Below are positions 1-5,947 of a DNA stretch of 9,171 nt, piece after piece. How positions within the stretch are numbered: the stretch's first letter is position 1; the number at the start of each line of letters is the position of its first letter. The position numbers and the translations under genes are program-made. The DNA comes from CAZGVW01 sp964529265. GTDB taxonomy: Bacteria > Planctomycetota > Phycisphaerae > Phycisphaerales > UBA1924. The notes under the pieces were generated by a model. That model saw only the letters and a program-made list of their open reading frames with translations. It was not told the DNA's origin and did no database searches. The DNA is taken from contig CAZGVW010000135.1 in NCBI GenBank assembly GCA_964529265.1, forward strand, positions 1 to 9,171, read 5' to 3'.

Positions 1-914
1 GGCAGGATGCGGCAGCGCGGCGCCGCGCCGGTGCGGCCGTTCTTCACACCCGCGGCCGCGATCACGCCCGCGCACGGCGTCCCGTGGATGTCGTTGCCCG
101 CCATCTGATCAAACGGCGCGCGAAACAGCTTCGGGCGCGGGTTGAAGTGGTCGGGATGATCCGGCCGCAGGAAGAAGTCGCGGCCGGACTGATCCGGATC
201 GGTCTTCTTCGCGTTCTTCCAGATCCGGCTCTTGAGATTCGGATGCTCGATGTCCACCCCATCGTCCAGTACGGCGACGACGATCGAGGGCTTGCCGCGC
301 GTGATGGTCCACGCGTCCCGGATGTCCACGTCCTCGCCCTTCACCGTCCCGTTGCCGCCCGTGTTGTCGAGATGCCACTCCTCCGTTCTGATCTTGAACG
401 ACGCCTCGCGCTGGAACTGCGACACGAAGTTCGGCGCGGCCACGAGGATCTCGTCGAGCTCGGTCCAGTCGTTCGAAATCTCGATCAGCTCGTCCGCCGA
501 GTACTTGTTCTCCGGATGGTGGACGATGACCTGCTCCGGGATGAACGGATTCGTCCGCCGCACCTGGAACCCGCGCGTCTTCAAGATGGCCTCACGCCGT
601 TTCTTCGCGACACCGGCCCCGAACCTGACGACCATCTCGTGATAGACGACGTGCACGAGGCCGGACGTGGCGTCACGGAAGGCCGCCGGCGGCGGCCCCG
701 TCGGCGCCTGCGGCTGGGTGCGAAGTCCTGCGCGGCGGCCGAGCTCGAAGAAGTGACGACCCGCGCGATCGATCAGACCACCGACCTGCGGTCCGCTGAT
801 CTCCGGACCGATGGCGGCCGCGAGCGACACGGATCGCGTCGCGAGATCGGTCACGATGGCGGTCGGAAGCGGGACGAGCTCGATCGGGACCTTGCGCGTG
901 TTGTGGATGTGCAT
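1..914 (-). CDS. S8 family serine peptidase, kexin/furin-like, N-terminal part (3' end cut by window edge)
   Basis: Subtilisin-fold serine endopeptidase, first 304 residues visible. About residues 85-170 look like an S8 propeptide/inhibitor domain (a VVRFGAGV strand, then VAAPNFV near 158-164). The catalytic domain opens with EEWHLDNTGG (178-187), then VAVLDDGVD with catalytic Asp217, and HGTPCAGV with catalytic His277. The WHLxNTG motif, the DDG around the Asp and the Cys in HGTxCAG resemble kexin/furin-type convertases more than classical subtilisins (DTG, HGTxVAG). The catalytic Ser and any P domain lie beyond position 1. The Asp-His distance (60 residues) is longer than in small subtilisins. 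ATG at 914 is the only good start after an in-frame TGA near 970; its Shine-Dalgarno is poor. No clear signal peptide: the N-terminus is polar, so the cellular location is unclear. It follows SH3 paralog A by 139 bases and may be transcribed separately. Confidence 0.93.
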   Translation of the reverse strand, partial: MHIHNTRKVPIELVPLPTAIVTDLATRSVSLAAAIGPEISGPQVGGLIDRAGRHFFELGRRAGLRTQPQAPTGPPPAAFRDATSGLVHVVYHEMVVRFGAGVAKKRREAILKTRGFQVRRTNPFIPEQVIVHHPENKYSADELIEISNDWTELDEILVAAPNFVSQFQREASFKIRTEEWHLDNTGGNGTVKGEDVDIRDAWTITRGKPSIVVAVLDDGVDIEHPNLKSRIWKNAKKTDPDQSGRDFFLRPDHPDHFNPRPKLFRAPFDQMAGNDIHGTPCAGVIAAAGVKNGRTGAAPRCRIL

Positions 915-956
915 GAGAGCGCCCCACGCCGGGGAGGCAGGTAGCAGAACCCGGGG

Positions 957-982
957 GTGCTGCCGGTGTCAAGTGTCAGCAC
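957..982 (-). promoter_or_regulatory. possible dyad with a TTGACA element upstream of the S8 peptidase
   Basis: GTGCTG (957-962) and CAGCAC (977-982) form a 6-bp inverted repeat around a 14-nt centre. On the minus strand the centre contains a perfect TTGACA (967-972). A -35 box here would suit the S8 peptidase start at 914, but the hexamers 17-19 nt downstream (for example TTCTGC) are poor -10 matches. It may be an operator, a weak promoter or chance. The rest of the 915-1053 gap holds two copies of CGGGGGTG (952-959 and 1000-1007) and the octamer repeats at 1018-1041. Confidence 0.25.
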
Positions 983-1017
983 AACCCCTCGACAGTGCTC
1001 GGGGGTGGTCTGGGAAA

Positions 1018-1041
1018 CAATCGCGGAATCGGGCAATCGCG
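1018..1041. repeat. three degenerate 8-bp tandem units (NNATCGGG family)
   Basis: Plus strand units CAATCGCG, GAATCGGG, CAATCGCG follow each other without gaps. They match the octamer family found at 2083-2165 on the other side of SH3 paralog A. They lie 13 bases beyond that gene's stop codon. Function unknown. Confidence 0.55.
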
Positions 1042-1053
1042 ATATCGAAGGAC

Positions 1054-2040
1054 TCAGAGCCCGGCGCAGCGGTGGCCGAGATCGTCGAGCGCTTCGAGGG
1101 CGCGGTCGCGGCCGGACGCCGAGGTCGCCACGACGGCAGCGCGCACGGCGGTAAGCGGCTGTGTCATGCCGGAGCAGCCCGTGGACGGCTTGAAGAATCT
1201 CGGGTCCGTGACCAGGCCGTGATAAAGCGTCGCGTGCTTGTGGATTCGCGTCAGCGCCGAATCCACATGGGCGCCCTGCGGATGCCGGCGCAGGTACTCG
1301 CCGAGCAGCAGGTTGTCGCGGGTGAGATAGCAGCCGGTGTCCCCCTCGCACTCGCCCGGAAGGCCGTTCGTCACCGCAAGCCAGGCCAGATCGTCCGCAA
1401 CGGTCGAGGCGTGATGCTTCGCATGCTGATCGAAGATCGCCTCGTGCCGCAGCATCCACATCCGGCCGGGCTCGTTGTAGACCACCAGATCCGACCGCGC
1501 GCGCGGCCACGACTGCATCCGCTCGAGACCGGGCTGATAGCCATGTCCGAGCGGTTCCAGCGCGCGCTGCAGGGCCTGCAGCCGGTAGAGCGCCAGCCGG
1601 GCGGCGGACTCCGGTTCGGAGGTCTTCGTCTGCTCGCGCTCGATGAAGTCGATCAACTCGGAGCGGGTCGCGAAGTCGTCGTCCGGGCGAACGAGCCGGC
1701 GGCGGACGAGGTCATCGACCGCATCGAACCGTTGACCCGCGGGGGTCTGGCGCGTCAGTCCCGCCAGCACCCAGCCAATCCGGCCGTCGGTCGTCCGGAC
1801 GTGTACCCACGAGCGATTGTCCGCATCGAGCGTCTCGGTGAGCGGGCGGACCGGCGTCGCGTGCTCGACCAGATCGGCGCCGAGCGGAAGCGTGGCGACG
1901 ATGGCGCTGCGGTCGGAAGGATTGGCGCGCAGCCGGACGCTCGACGCGGTCGTGATCCGCGTGCGCTCGGCCTGGGCGGACGTGATGGAGGACGCGAGTG
2001 CCGCCAGGAGCGCGATGAGTGCCGTGCGCGCCAATGTCAT
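1054..2040 (-). CDS. secreted SH3-like domain protein with a four-cysteine C-terminal domain (paralog A)
   Basis: 328-residue protein with an N-terminal signal peptide (ALIALLAALASSITSAQA, about 7-24), so export is expected. Residues 27-97 look like a bacterial SH3 (SH3b) domain: SSVRLRANPS, a VATLPLGA turn, then WVHVRTTDGRIGWV. Such domains usually bind cell-wall or protein ligands. Residues 105-328 belong to no family I recognise, but they align with the protein at 5948-6889, including AWLAVTNGL, GECEGD, GEYLRRHPQG, a PRxF motif and a C-terminal RDRALEALDD-like segment. Four cysteines (231, 237, 289, 325) are conserved between the two and could form two disulfides. I chose ATG 2040 over the upstream in-frame ATG at 2151 because the signal peptide begins there and the extra 37 residues only translate octamer repeats. 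No clear Shine-Dalgarno precedes it. It lies 202 bases after the PIN toxin gene. Confidence 0.87.
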   Translation of the reverse strand: MTLARTALIALLAALASSITSAQAERTRITTASSVRLRANPSDRSAIVATLPLGADLVEHATPVRPLTETLDADNRSWVHVRTTDGRIGWVLAGLTRQTPAGQRFDAVDDLVRRRLVRPDDDFATRSELIDFIEREQTKTSEPESAARLALYRLQALQRALEPLGHGYQPGLERMQSWPRARSDLVVYNEPGRMWMLRHEAIFDQHAKHHASTVADDLAWLAVTNGLPGECEGDTGCYLTRDNLLLGEYLRRHPQGAHVDSALTRIHKHATLYHGLVTDPRFFKPSTGCSGMTQPLTAVRAAVVATSASGRDRALEALDDLGHRCAGL

Positions 2041-2082
2041 GTCTGGATAGACACCGACGGCGTACGGACAGTTCCCCGCCGG

Positions 2083-2166
2083 TGCATCGGGTGATCGGGT
2101 GATCTGGCGATCGGCCGATCGCAAGACCACCTGCATCGGGTCATCGGGCAATCGGCGGCATCGGGC
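2083..2166. repeat. degenerate octamer repeat tract (NNATCGGG) with a 16-bp palindrome
   Basis: On the plus strand, 8-bp units run in two blocks: GCATCGGG, TGATCGGG, TGATCTGG, CGATCGGC (2084-2115), and GCATCGGG, TCATCGGG, CAATCGGC, then GCATCGGG (2133-2165). A 17-base segment recurs 49 bases apart with one mismatch (2083-2099 and 2132-2148). Between the blocks lies a perfect palindrome GCGATCGGCCGATCGC (2107-2122). The tract fills much of the 2041-2242 gap between the PIN toxin and SH3 paralog A. Spurious reading frames through it give RSPD-type peptides. Function unknown; slipped-strand expansion is a plausible origin. Confidence 0.7.
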
Positions 2167-2203
2167 GCCGCAGCGAACCGATCACGACGATCCAAGCCTT
2201 CAT
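2141..2203 (-). CDS. possible 20-codon small ORF or truncated gene start
   Basis: A perfect AGGAGG (complement of 2210-2215) sits 6 nt before an ATG at 2203, one of the two best ribosome sites in the window. The ORF begins MKAWIVVIGS, a short basic then hydrophobic stretch like the start of a signal peptide. It then reads into the octamer repeat tract and stops at TGA 2141 after 20 codons. It lies 39 bases after the PIN toxin stop. It could be a short leader peptide, or the remnant 5' end of an exported-protein gene interrupted by the repeats. It is not in frame with SH3 paralog A. It is too short to judge by composition. Confidence 0.3.
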   Translation of the reverse strand: MKAWIVVIGSLRRPMPPIAR

Positions 2204-2242
2204 GGGGCGCCTCCTGCTTCGAGTTTCGTAAGGCGTCGTCGA

Positions 2243-2650
2243 TCAGCGATCGGGCGGATAGACCGTGGGAATGGCTTCGCGCTTGTTGCGACGGTAGACC
2301 TGGAAGTCGGCGCGATCCGTCGTGATGATCCTGTGCCGGGGATGGAGCTCGCTCATCCGGATCAGGCAAAGATCGGCCAAATCGGGCGTGCGGTCGGCAT
2401 ACCGCTTCGCGAGCGCCGCCAGGTGTGGCAGATGATCCGCGCAGTCGAACGCCAGCAAAACCAGACCGTCGGTCACCATCGCGATGACCACCGCCGAATC
2501 CCGCAGGTGAAAGGCCGCCTCGGCCAGCACCGCCTCGCAGGTCAGCAGCGGTTCGGTCAGGCCCTCGGCGATCTGTGCGGCCCACTCGTGATGGTCGTCG
2601 TCGCGGTTGGCGAAGGCGACGAGAAACCCCGTATCGGCGATGCCCTTCAC
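2243..2650 (-). CDS. vapC: PIN-domain toxin ribonuclease, VapC-like
   Basis: 135-residue single PIN domain, the usual size for a VapC toxin, a Mg2+-dependent ribonuclease that blocks translation when not bound by its antitoxin. Acidic residues in the expected places are Asp6 (IADTGFLVAF), Glu39 (TCEAVLAEA), Asp90 and/or Asp93 (TPDLADLCLIRMSE), and Asp112/Asp115 in TTDRADFQVYR, a typical C-terminal PIN motif. It begins with GTG at 2650, which overlaps the antitoxin's TGA in GTGA, so translation is probably coupled. The active-site residues look intact. Specific RNA targets cannot be predicted from sequence. Confidence 0.92.
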   Translation of the reverse strand: MKGIADTGFLVAFANRDDDHHEWAAQIAEGLTEPLLTCEAVLAEAAFHLRDSAVVIAMVTDGLVLLAFDCADHLPHLAALAKRYADRTPDLADLCLIRMSELHPRHRIITTDRADFQVYRRNKREAIPTVYPPDR

Positions 2651-2859
2651 GACCGTGAAAAGCCCTTGCGCCGGGAGAGGTCCCTCGGGCCGCGGACGGT
2701 GCCGGCCAGCCGCATGAACGCGCGACCGCGGACGCCAGCGCGGGCACGCTCCAGCTGCTCGCGCACGATCTCACCCTGCGAGCGCCCGGTCCCTGCGGCG
2801 GTCCGCTCGAGCCAGTCGGCAAGCTCCTTTGTAAGGCGAACTGTAATTGTGTGACTCAT
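2647..2859 (-). CDS. vapB: ribbon-helix-helix antitoxin, VapB-like
   Basis: 70-residue DNA-binding antitoxin paired with the PIN toxin that follows. Residues 1-40 form an RHH (CopG/Arc-type) domain: the strand HTITVRLT, helix KELADWLERTA, then RSQGEIVREQLERAR. Residues 46-68 (AFMRLAGTVRGPRDLS, then KGFSRS) match the C-terminal segment typical of PIN-associated antitoxins, which should wrap around the toxin. I chose ATG 2859; a GTG at 2877 would add six residues and would lie upstream of the likely promoter -10. No Shine-Dalgarno is seen. The VapBC complex usually represses its own promoter. The gene starts 67 bases after the permease stop. Confidence 0.9.
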   Translation of the reverse strand: MSHTITVRLTKELADWLERTAAGTGRSQGEIVREQLERARAGVRGRAFMRLAGTVRGPRDLSRRKGFSRS

Positions 2860-2867
2860 ACGGCCGG

Positions 2868-2873
2868 ATCGTA
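2868..2873 (-). promoter_or_regulatory. candidate -10 box of the vapBC operon
   Basis: The minus strand reads TACGAT, a good -10 match, ending 8 nt before the ATG at 2859. A start site about 7 nt downstream would fall at or next to the ATG, giving a leaderless message. No convincing -35 is visible 16-18 nt upstream. Confidence 0.4.
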
Positions 2874-2926
2874 ACACAGCCGGGAGGCCACGACCGCGGC
2901 CGGCGCGCGCCCGCAGGCAGCAGCGC

Positions 2927-5596
2927 CTACTCGACCCGCAGCGCGTCGGTGGGCTGCAGGCTCACCGCCCGTCGCGCCGGCAGCAGCGCGGCGACGACCA
3001 TGAGCGTCAACATCACGACCCCAGCCGCCAGCGTCGTCGTCCAGTTGCCGGCCTCGATGCCGTAGACGAGACTCTCGAGCCACCCCGAGAGCCAGCGGCC
3101 GGCCAGTAATCCCGCCAGGCCACCGGCCACGGCGGCCGTCACCGCTTCGCGGACGACCAGACGCCGCACGTGACCGCGATCGGCGCCGATAGCCATGCGA
3201 ATCGCGATCTCCCGCGTGCGCCGCGCCACGACGAACGTCACGATGCCGATCAACCCGGTGATCGTCACAGCGCCGCCGGCGATCCCGAAGAAGGTCAGCA
3301 CGAGCGTGGCGAAGGTACGGTCGCGAACCGTGTTCGCCAGACGGATGTCGATCGTGTCGATCGCGCCGATGACCCCGTCGCGGTTGACGCCTGCGATCGC
3401 CCGGCGAATCGCCTCGTGATGCCCACGCGGATCGGCGTCGCTCCGGATCACGTAGCTGATGACGGCGTCTCCGAGGCGTCGCTCCTCGGACTCCGCATTC
3501 ATCAGCTCATACACCATCGGACGCGGCTCGGTGGGAAGCTGTCCGAGCGCGTTGCGGACGACGCCGACTACGTGGGCCTGTCGCGGCGTGGCCTGGTAGT
3601 TCACGACCTGGCCGAGCGGCGACGCAGCAGGCCAGTGCACGCGCGCGAAGGCCTGGTTGACCACGATGCCGCTCCAGTTGGAGTCGCCGGCCGCGAGCGC
3701 GCGCCCCTCGACCAGGGCCATGCCGGCGGCGTCGAAGAAACCCGGGGAGACCGATGTGCCGGAGGTCGGCACCCGCTCGCCCTTGACCGTCACCAGGAAC
3801 ATCCGAGCGCCGGCTGGAAGCCTGCCCGTCGACGCCGCAACCGCCTGAACGCCGGGAAGCCGGCGGAGCGCGTCGATCGACGCCTGCACCGTGCCGGCGA
3901 GCGCGGCGCCACCGAGCGTCCGCGGATAGGTGACGTCGGCGACGAGGGCCGTGCCGTCGTAGCCGATGTCCTGTCGCATCAGATTCGCGTACGACTGCAC
4001 GAGCATCGCGGCGCCCACCGCGAGCACCATGGCGAGCGCCGCCTGCGCGCTCGCGAAGAGGACTCGCAGCGATTTCACGCCCCGGCCGCCTGCCCCGGCC
4101 GGAGCCGCCGCGGCGTCGGGCCGCCACGTCGTGAGCAACGCAGCCGGGGCGAGCGCGATGGCGGCCACTGCCAGACCCGCCAGGACAGCGAAGCCGGCCA
4201 CTCTCATCGTGAGCGACGGTATTCCGAGCGTGACGTACTGATCCGGAATCACGCGGGCGATGACGTGGAGCGCGATCCAGGCGATCGCGAGCGCGGCCAG
4301 GACCGCGGCAACAGCCGTGGCGGCGAGCTCGACCAGCCAGAGCCGGGCGATGTCTGCGCGCGAGGCCCCCAGCGCCTGGCGCGTCGCGAACTCCCGGGTC
4401 CGGTACGACCCGCGGGCGATGGTCAGGTTGGCGACGTTGCCGGCGCAGACCAGCAGGATGAGCACGCCGGCGCCGAGCGCGCCCCAGGCGAGGGCGCGGA
4501 GATCCGCCGTCAGATGATCGGCCAGCCACGCCGCCTCGACCGCGAGAACCTGCCCCGAGAGCAGCGGACGCGCCAGCGCGCGGCTGATCGCGTCGGGCGT
4601 GACGCCCGGCTGCACTCGCGCGATCACCGTCAGCGGATTCGACGTGGTCGACACTCGTCCGTCCGGCGTACCGGTCACCGTGAGGAGGGGGCCGGCCTCG
4701 AACGGCGCGAGCGCGTGGACGGCGCGCGCGTCGCCGCGGACGGGAAGCAGAAAGCCGTCGGGGAGCGCGCCGGTGATGTCCACCGCGACCGCGCTCTCGA
4801 CGGGACGAGGCTCGAACGGCGGCCCCGGCTCGTGTGCCGCGACGCTGGCACCGGACCCCGCAGTCGCCGCCGGCAGCTTCGCGGATCCCGACGGCGTCAG
4901 CAGCACGCTGACGGCCGGCTCCGTCACGCGCGGGCGCCACGCGCCGGATCGCGGCGCGGGCGTGCCCAGCACGTCGAAGAGATCGCTCGTCACCTCGCGG
5001 ACCGTGAAGGCGACCGATCCGGTGTCGAGCGCGAGGCGGAGCCGACGATCGCGTCCGATCGCGGCGACGCCCTTGAACAGCTCTCCGCGTGCGCGCAGCT
5101 CCGGAACGGTCGGGATCGGCATGTTCGCCGTCAAGCCGCCGCGACCCCCGCCGCGGCCACCGCGCGCCAGCTGAAGCGTCACCAGCTCGTTCGGGTTCTC
5201 GTACGGCAGCGGGCGGAGCACGTAGGGATCGGTGAGCGCGAACATCGCGGTGACGAGCCCGAGACCGAGCGCGAACACGAGCACGGTTGCGAGAGAGGAT
5301 CCCCGCCGGACCGACAGCGATCGCCACGCGTGTCGCAGGTCCAGACGCCCGCGGTCGATGAGACCCGCCGTCCGCGGGCGGCGCTCCCTGGAAGTTGCCG
5401 ACGACCCACCCAGCGCGAGCATGAGCAGGACCAGCGCGAGCGATCCGACTCCCCGCGCGTCAGCGGCCGCGCGCCGGCTCATCGAGCTGCCCGTGCGCCG
5501 CTCCTCCTGCCAGTCGAGCAGCGCTTCGTCGATCGCCCGGCGCCCGCGCGGGCCGAACGGGAGTCGCCGGAGCAGCCGCGCGATCCTGGCGATCAC
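2927..5596 (-). CDS. ADOP-type ABC transporter permease (MacB/FtsX-like, duplicated)
   Basis: 889-residue inner-membrane permease of the acidobacterial duplicated orphan permease type: two tandem MacB/FtsX modules in one chain and no ATPase gene nearby. A basic N-terminal segment (1-40) is followed by a hydrophobic stretch (51-64), then TM about 103-123, a periplasmic domain (about 125-365), and TM segments near 375-395, 425-448, 465-490 and 512-535. A second periplasmic domain (540-755) precedes TM segments near 762-790, 815-838 and 855-875. The FtsX signature after the TM appears twice: RTREFATRQALGASRADI (399-416) and ARRTREIAIRMAIGADRG (791-808). The end, DALRVE, resembles the other permease's VALRIE. 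It starts with GTG 5596, sharing GTGA with the PadR stop, so the two are co-translated. Its substrate and its ATPase partner are unknown. The first periplasmic domain is diverged around 222-285. Confidence 0.93.
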   Translation of the reverse strand: MIARIARLLRRLPFGPRGRRAIDEALLDWQEERRTGSSMSRRAAADARGVGSLALVLLMLALGGSSATSRERRPRTAGLIDRGRLDLRHAWRSLSVRRGSSLATVLVFALGLGLVTAMFALTDPYVLRPLPYENPNELVTLQLARGGRGGGRGGLTANMPIPTVPELRARGELFKGVAAIGRDRRLRLALDTGSVAFTVREVTSDLFDVLGTPAPRSGAWRPRVTEPAVSVLLTPSGSAKLPAATAGSGASVAAHEPGPPFEPRPVESAVAVDITGALPDGFLLPVRGDARAVHALAPFEAGPLLTVTGTPDGRVSTTSNPLTVIARVQPGVTPDAISRALARPLLSGQVLAVEAAWLADHLTADLRALAWGALGAGVLILLVCAGNVANLTIARGSYRTREFATRQALGASRADIARLWLVELAATAVAAVLAALAIAWIALHVIARVIPDQYVTLGIPSLTMRVAGFAVLAGLAVAAIALAPAALLTTWRPDAAAAPAGAGGRGVKSLRVLFASAQAALAMVLAVGAAMLVQSYANLMRQDIGYDGTALVADVTYPRTLGGAALAGTVQASIDALRRLPGVQAVAASTGRLPAGARMFLVTVKGERVPTSGTSVSPGFFDAAGMALVEGRALAAGDSNWSGIVVNQAFARVHWPAASPLGQVVNYQATPRQAHVVGVVRNALGQLPTEPRPMVYELMNAESEERRLGDAVISYVIRSDADPRGHHEAIRRAIAGVNRDGVIGAIDTIDIRLANTVRDRTFATLVLTFFGIAGGAVTITGLIGIVTFVVARRTREIAIRMAIGADRGHVRRLVVREAVTAAVAGGLAGLLAGRWLSGWLESLVYGIEAGNWTTTLAAGVVMLTLMVVAALLPARRAVSLQPTDALRVE

Positions 5597-5862
5597 GGCT
5601 TGAACCCCAGCTTGATCTCGCCGGCCATGAGGCGGACCGCCAGCAGCGCCCGCTCGCCGAGGGCGGTCGGCTTGTAGAGGCGCCGGCCGCCCTCGCCGGC
5701 CGACGAGGTGACGAGCCCCTTGTCCTCCATGCGGCCGAGCGTGACGTAGATGCCGCCGCGCTTCAGGCGCCCGCGCGAGGCGTCGACGAGCTGGAGGCCG
5801 TAGCTGGGGCCGTGCCGGGCAAGGAGGGCGAGGATGCGCTGTTCGGAGGCGGCGAGCCGCAT
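5593..5862 (-). CDS. PadR family transcriptional regulator
   Basis: 89-residue winged-helix repressor, slightly short for a PadR protein. The first helix and YG motif (SEQRILALLARHGPSYGLQL, 6-25), the recognition region RGGIYVTLGRMEDKGLV (35-51) and the wing GRRLYKPTALGERAL (59-73) are clear. PadR proteins usually repress the neighbouring operon until a ligand or stress signal releases them. Small PadR genes paired with ADOP permeases are a recurring acidobacterial arrangement, so this one probably controls the permease it overlaps by 4 bases. I chose ATG 5862 because the promoter elements lie immediately upstream; a longer reading frame to 5976 would run through that promoter and into SH3 paralog B. 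There is no Shine-Dalgarno. Confidence 0.92.
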   Translation of the reverse strand: MRLAASEQRILALLARHGPSYGLQLVDASRGRLKRGGIYVTLGRMEDKGLVTSSAGEGGRRLYKPTALGERALLAVRLMAGEIKLGFKP

Positions 5863-5869
5863 GCCGGCG

Positions 5870-5897
5870 ATCTTACGTTTTGTAAGACTATTGTCAA
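5870..5897 (-). promoter_or_regulatory. promoter and likely PadR operator of the padR-permease operon
   Basis: On the minus strand a perfect -35 TTGACA (5892-5897) is separated by 16 nt from the -10-like TAAGAT (5870-5875). A perfect inverted repeat, TCTTAC-N5-GTAAGA (5871-5887), fills the spacer and overlaps the -10, where a repressor would block RNA polymerase. The -10 ends 7 nt before the PadR ATG, so transcription should begin at or beside the start codon. The sequence is much more AT-rich than its surroundings. That PadR itself binds here is inferred. Confidence 0.75.
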
Positions 5898-5947
5898 GGC
5901 GGTGCGCGGCCCATGGACGGGCGATGCGCGACCGCCGGTTGCAGTGC

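Noticed and set aside
84..944. Plus-strand reading frame of 286 codons
   Set aside because: The minus strand here encodes clear S8 peptidase motifs, with catalytic Asp and His in place.
811..2094. Plus-strand reading frame of 427 codons
   Set aside because: It lies opposite SH3 paralog A, which has a signal peptide, a recognisable domain and a paralog. The plus-strand product shows no motif.
2041..2151. N-terminal extension of SH3 paralog A to the ATG at 2151
   Set aside because: The added residues come from repeat sequence and would bury the signal peptide at position 38.
2037..2822. Minus-strand frame of 261 codons across the VapBC genes
   Set aside because: It overlaps both toxin and antitoxin in another frame and lacks any domain; its end merely translates the octamer repeats.
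2878..2926. GC-rich self-complementary stretch after the permease stop as an intrinsic terminator
   Set aside because: The GCCGG/CCGGC pairing is interrupted and no U-tract follows on the minus strand.
3507..5327. Second minus-strand frame of 606 codons
   Set aside because: It is a shifted frame within the permease gene, rich in Arg, with no membrane segments or motifs.
3170..5677. Long plus-strand reading frame (835 codons)
   Set aside because: It is the antisense of the permease and PadR genes. Its product is almost all Arg/Asp/His/Ala/Gly with no domain, as expected from a GC-rich shadow frame.
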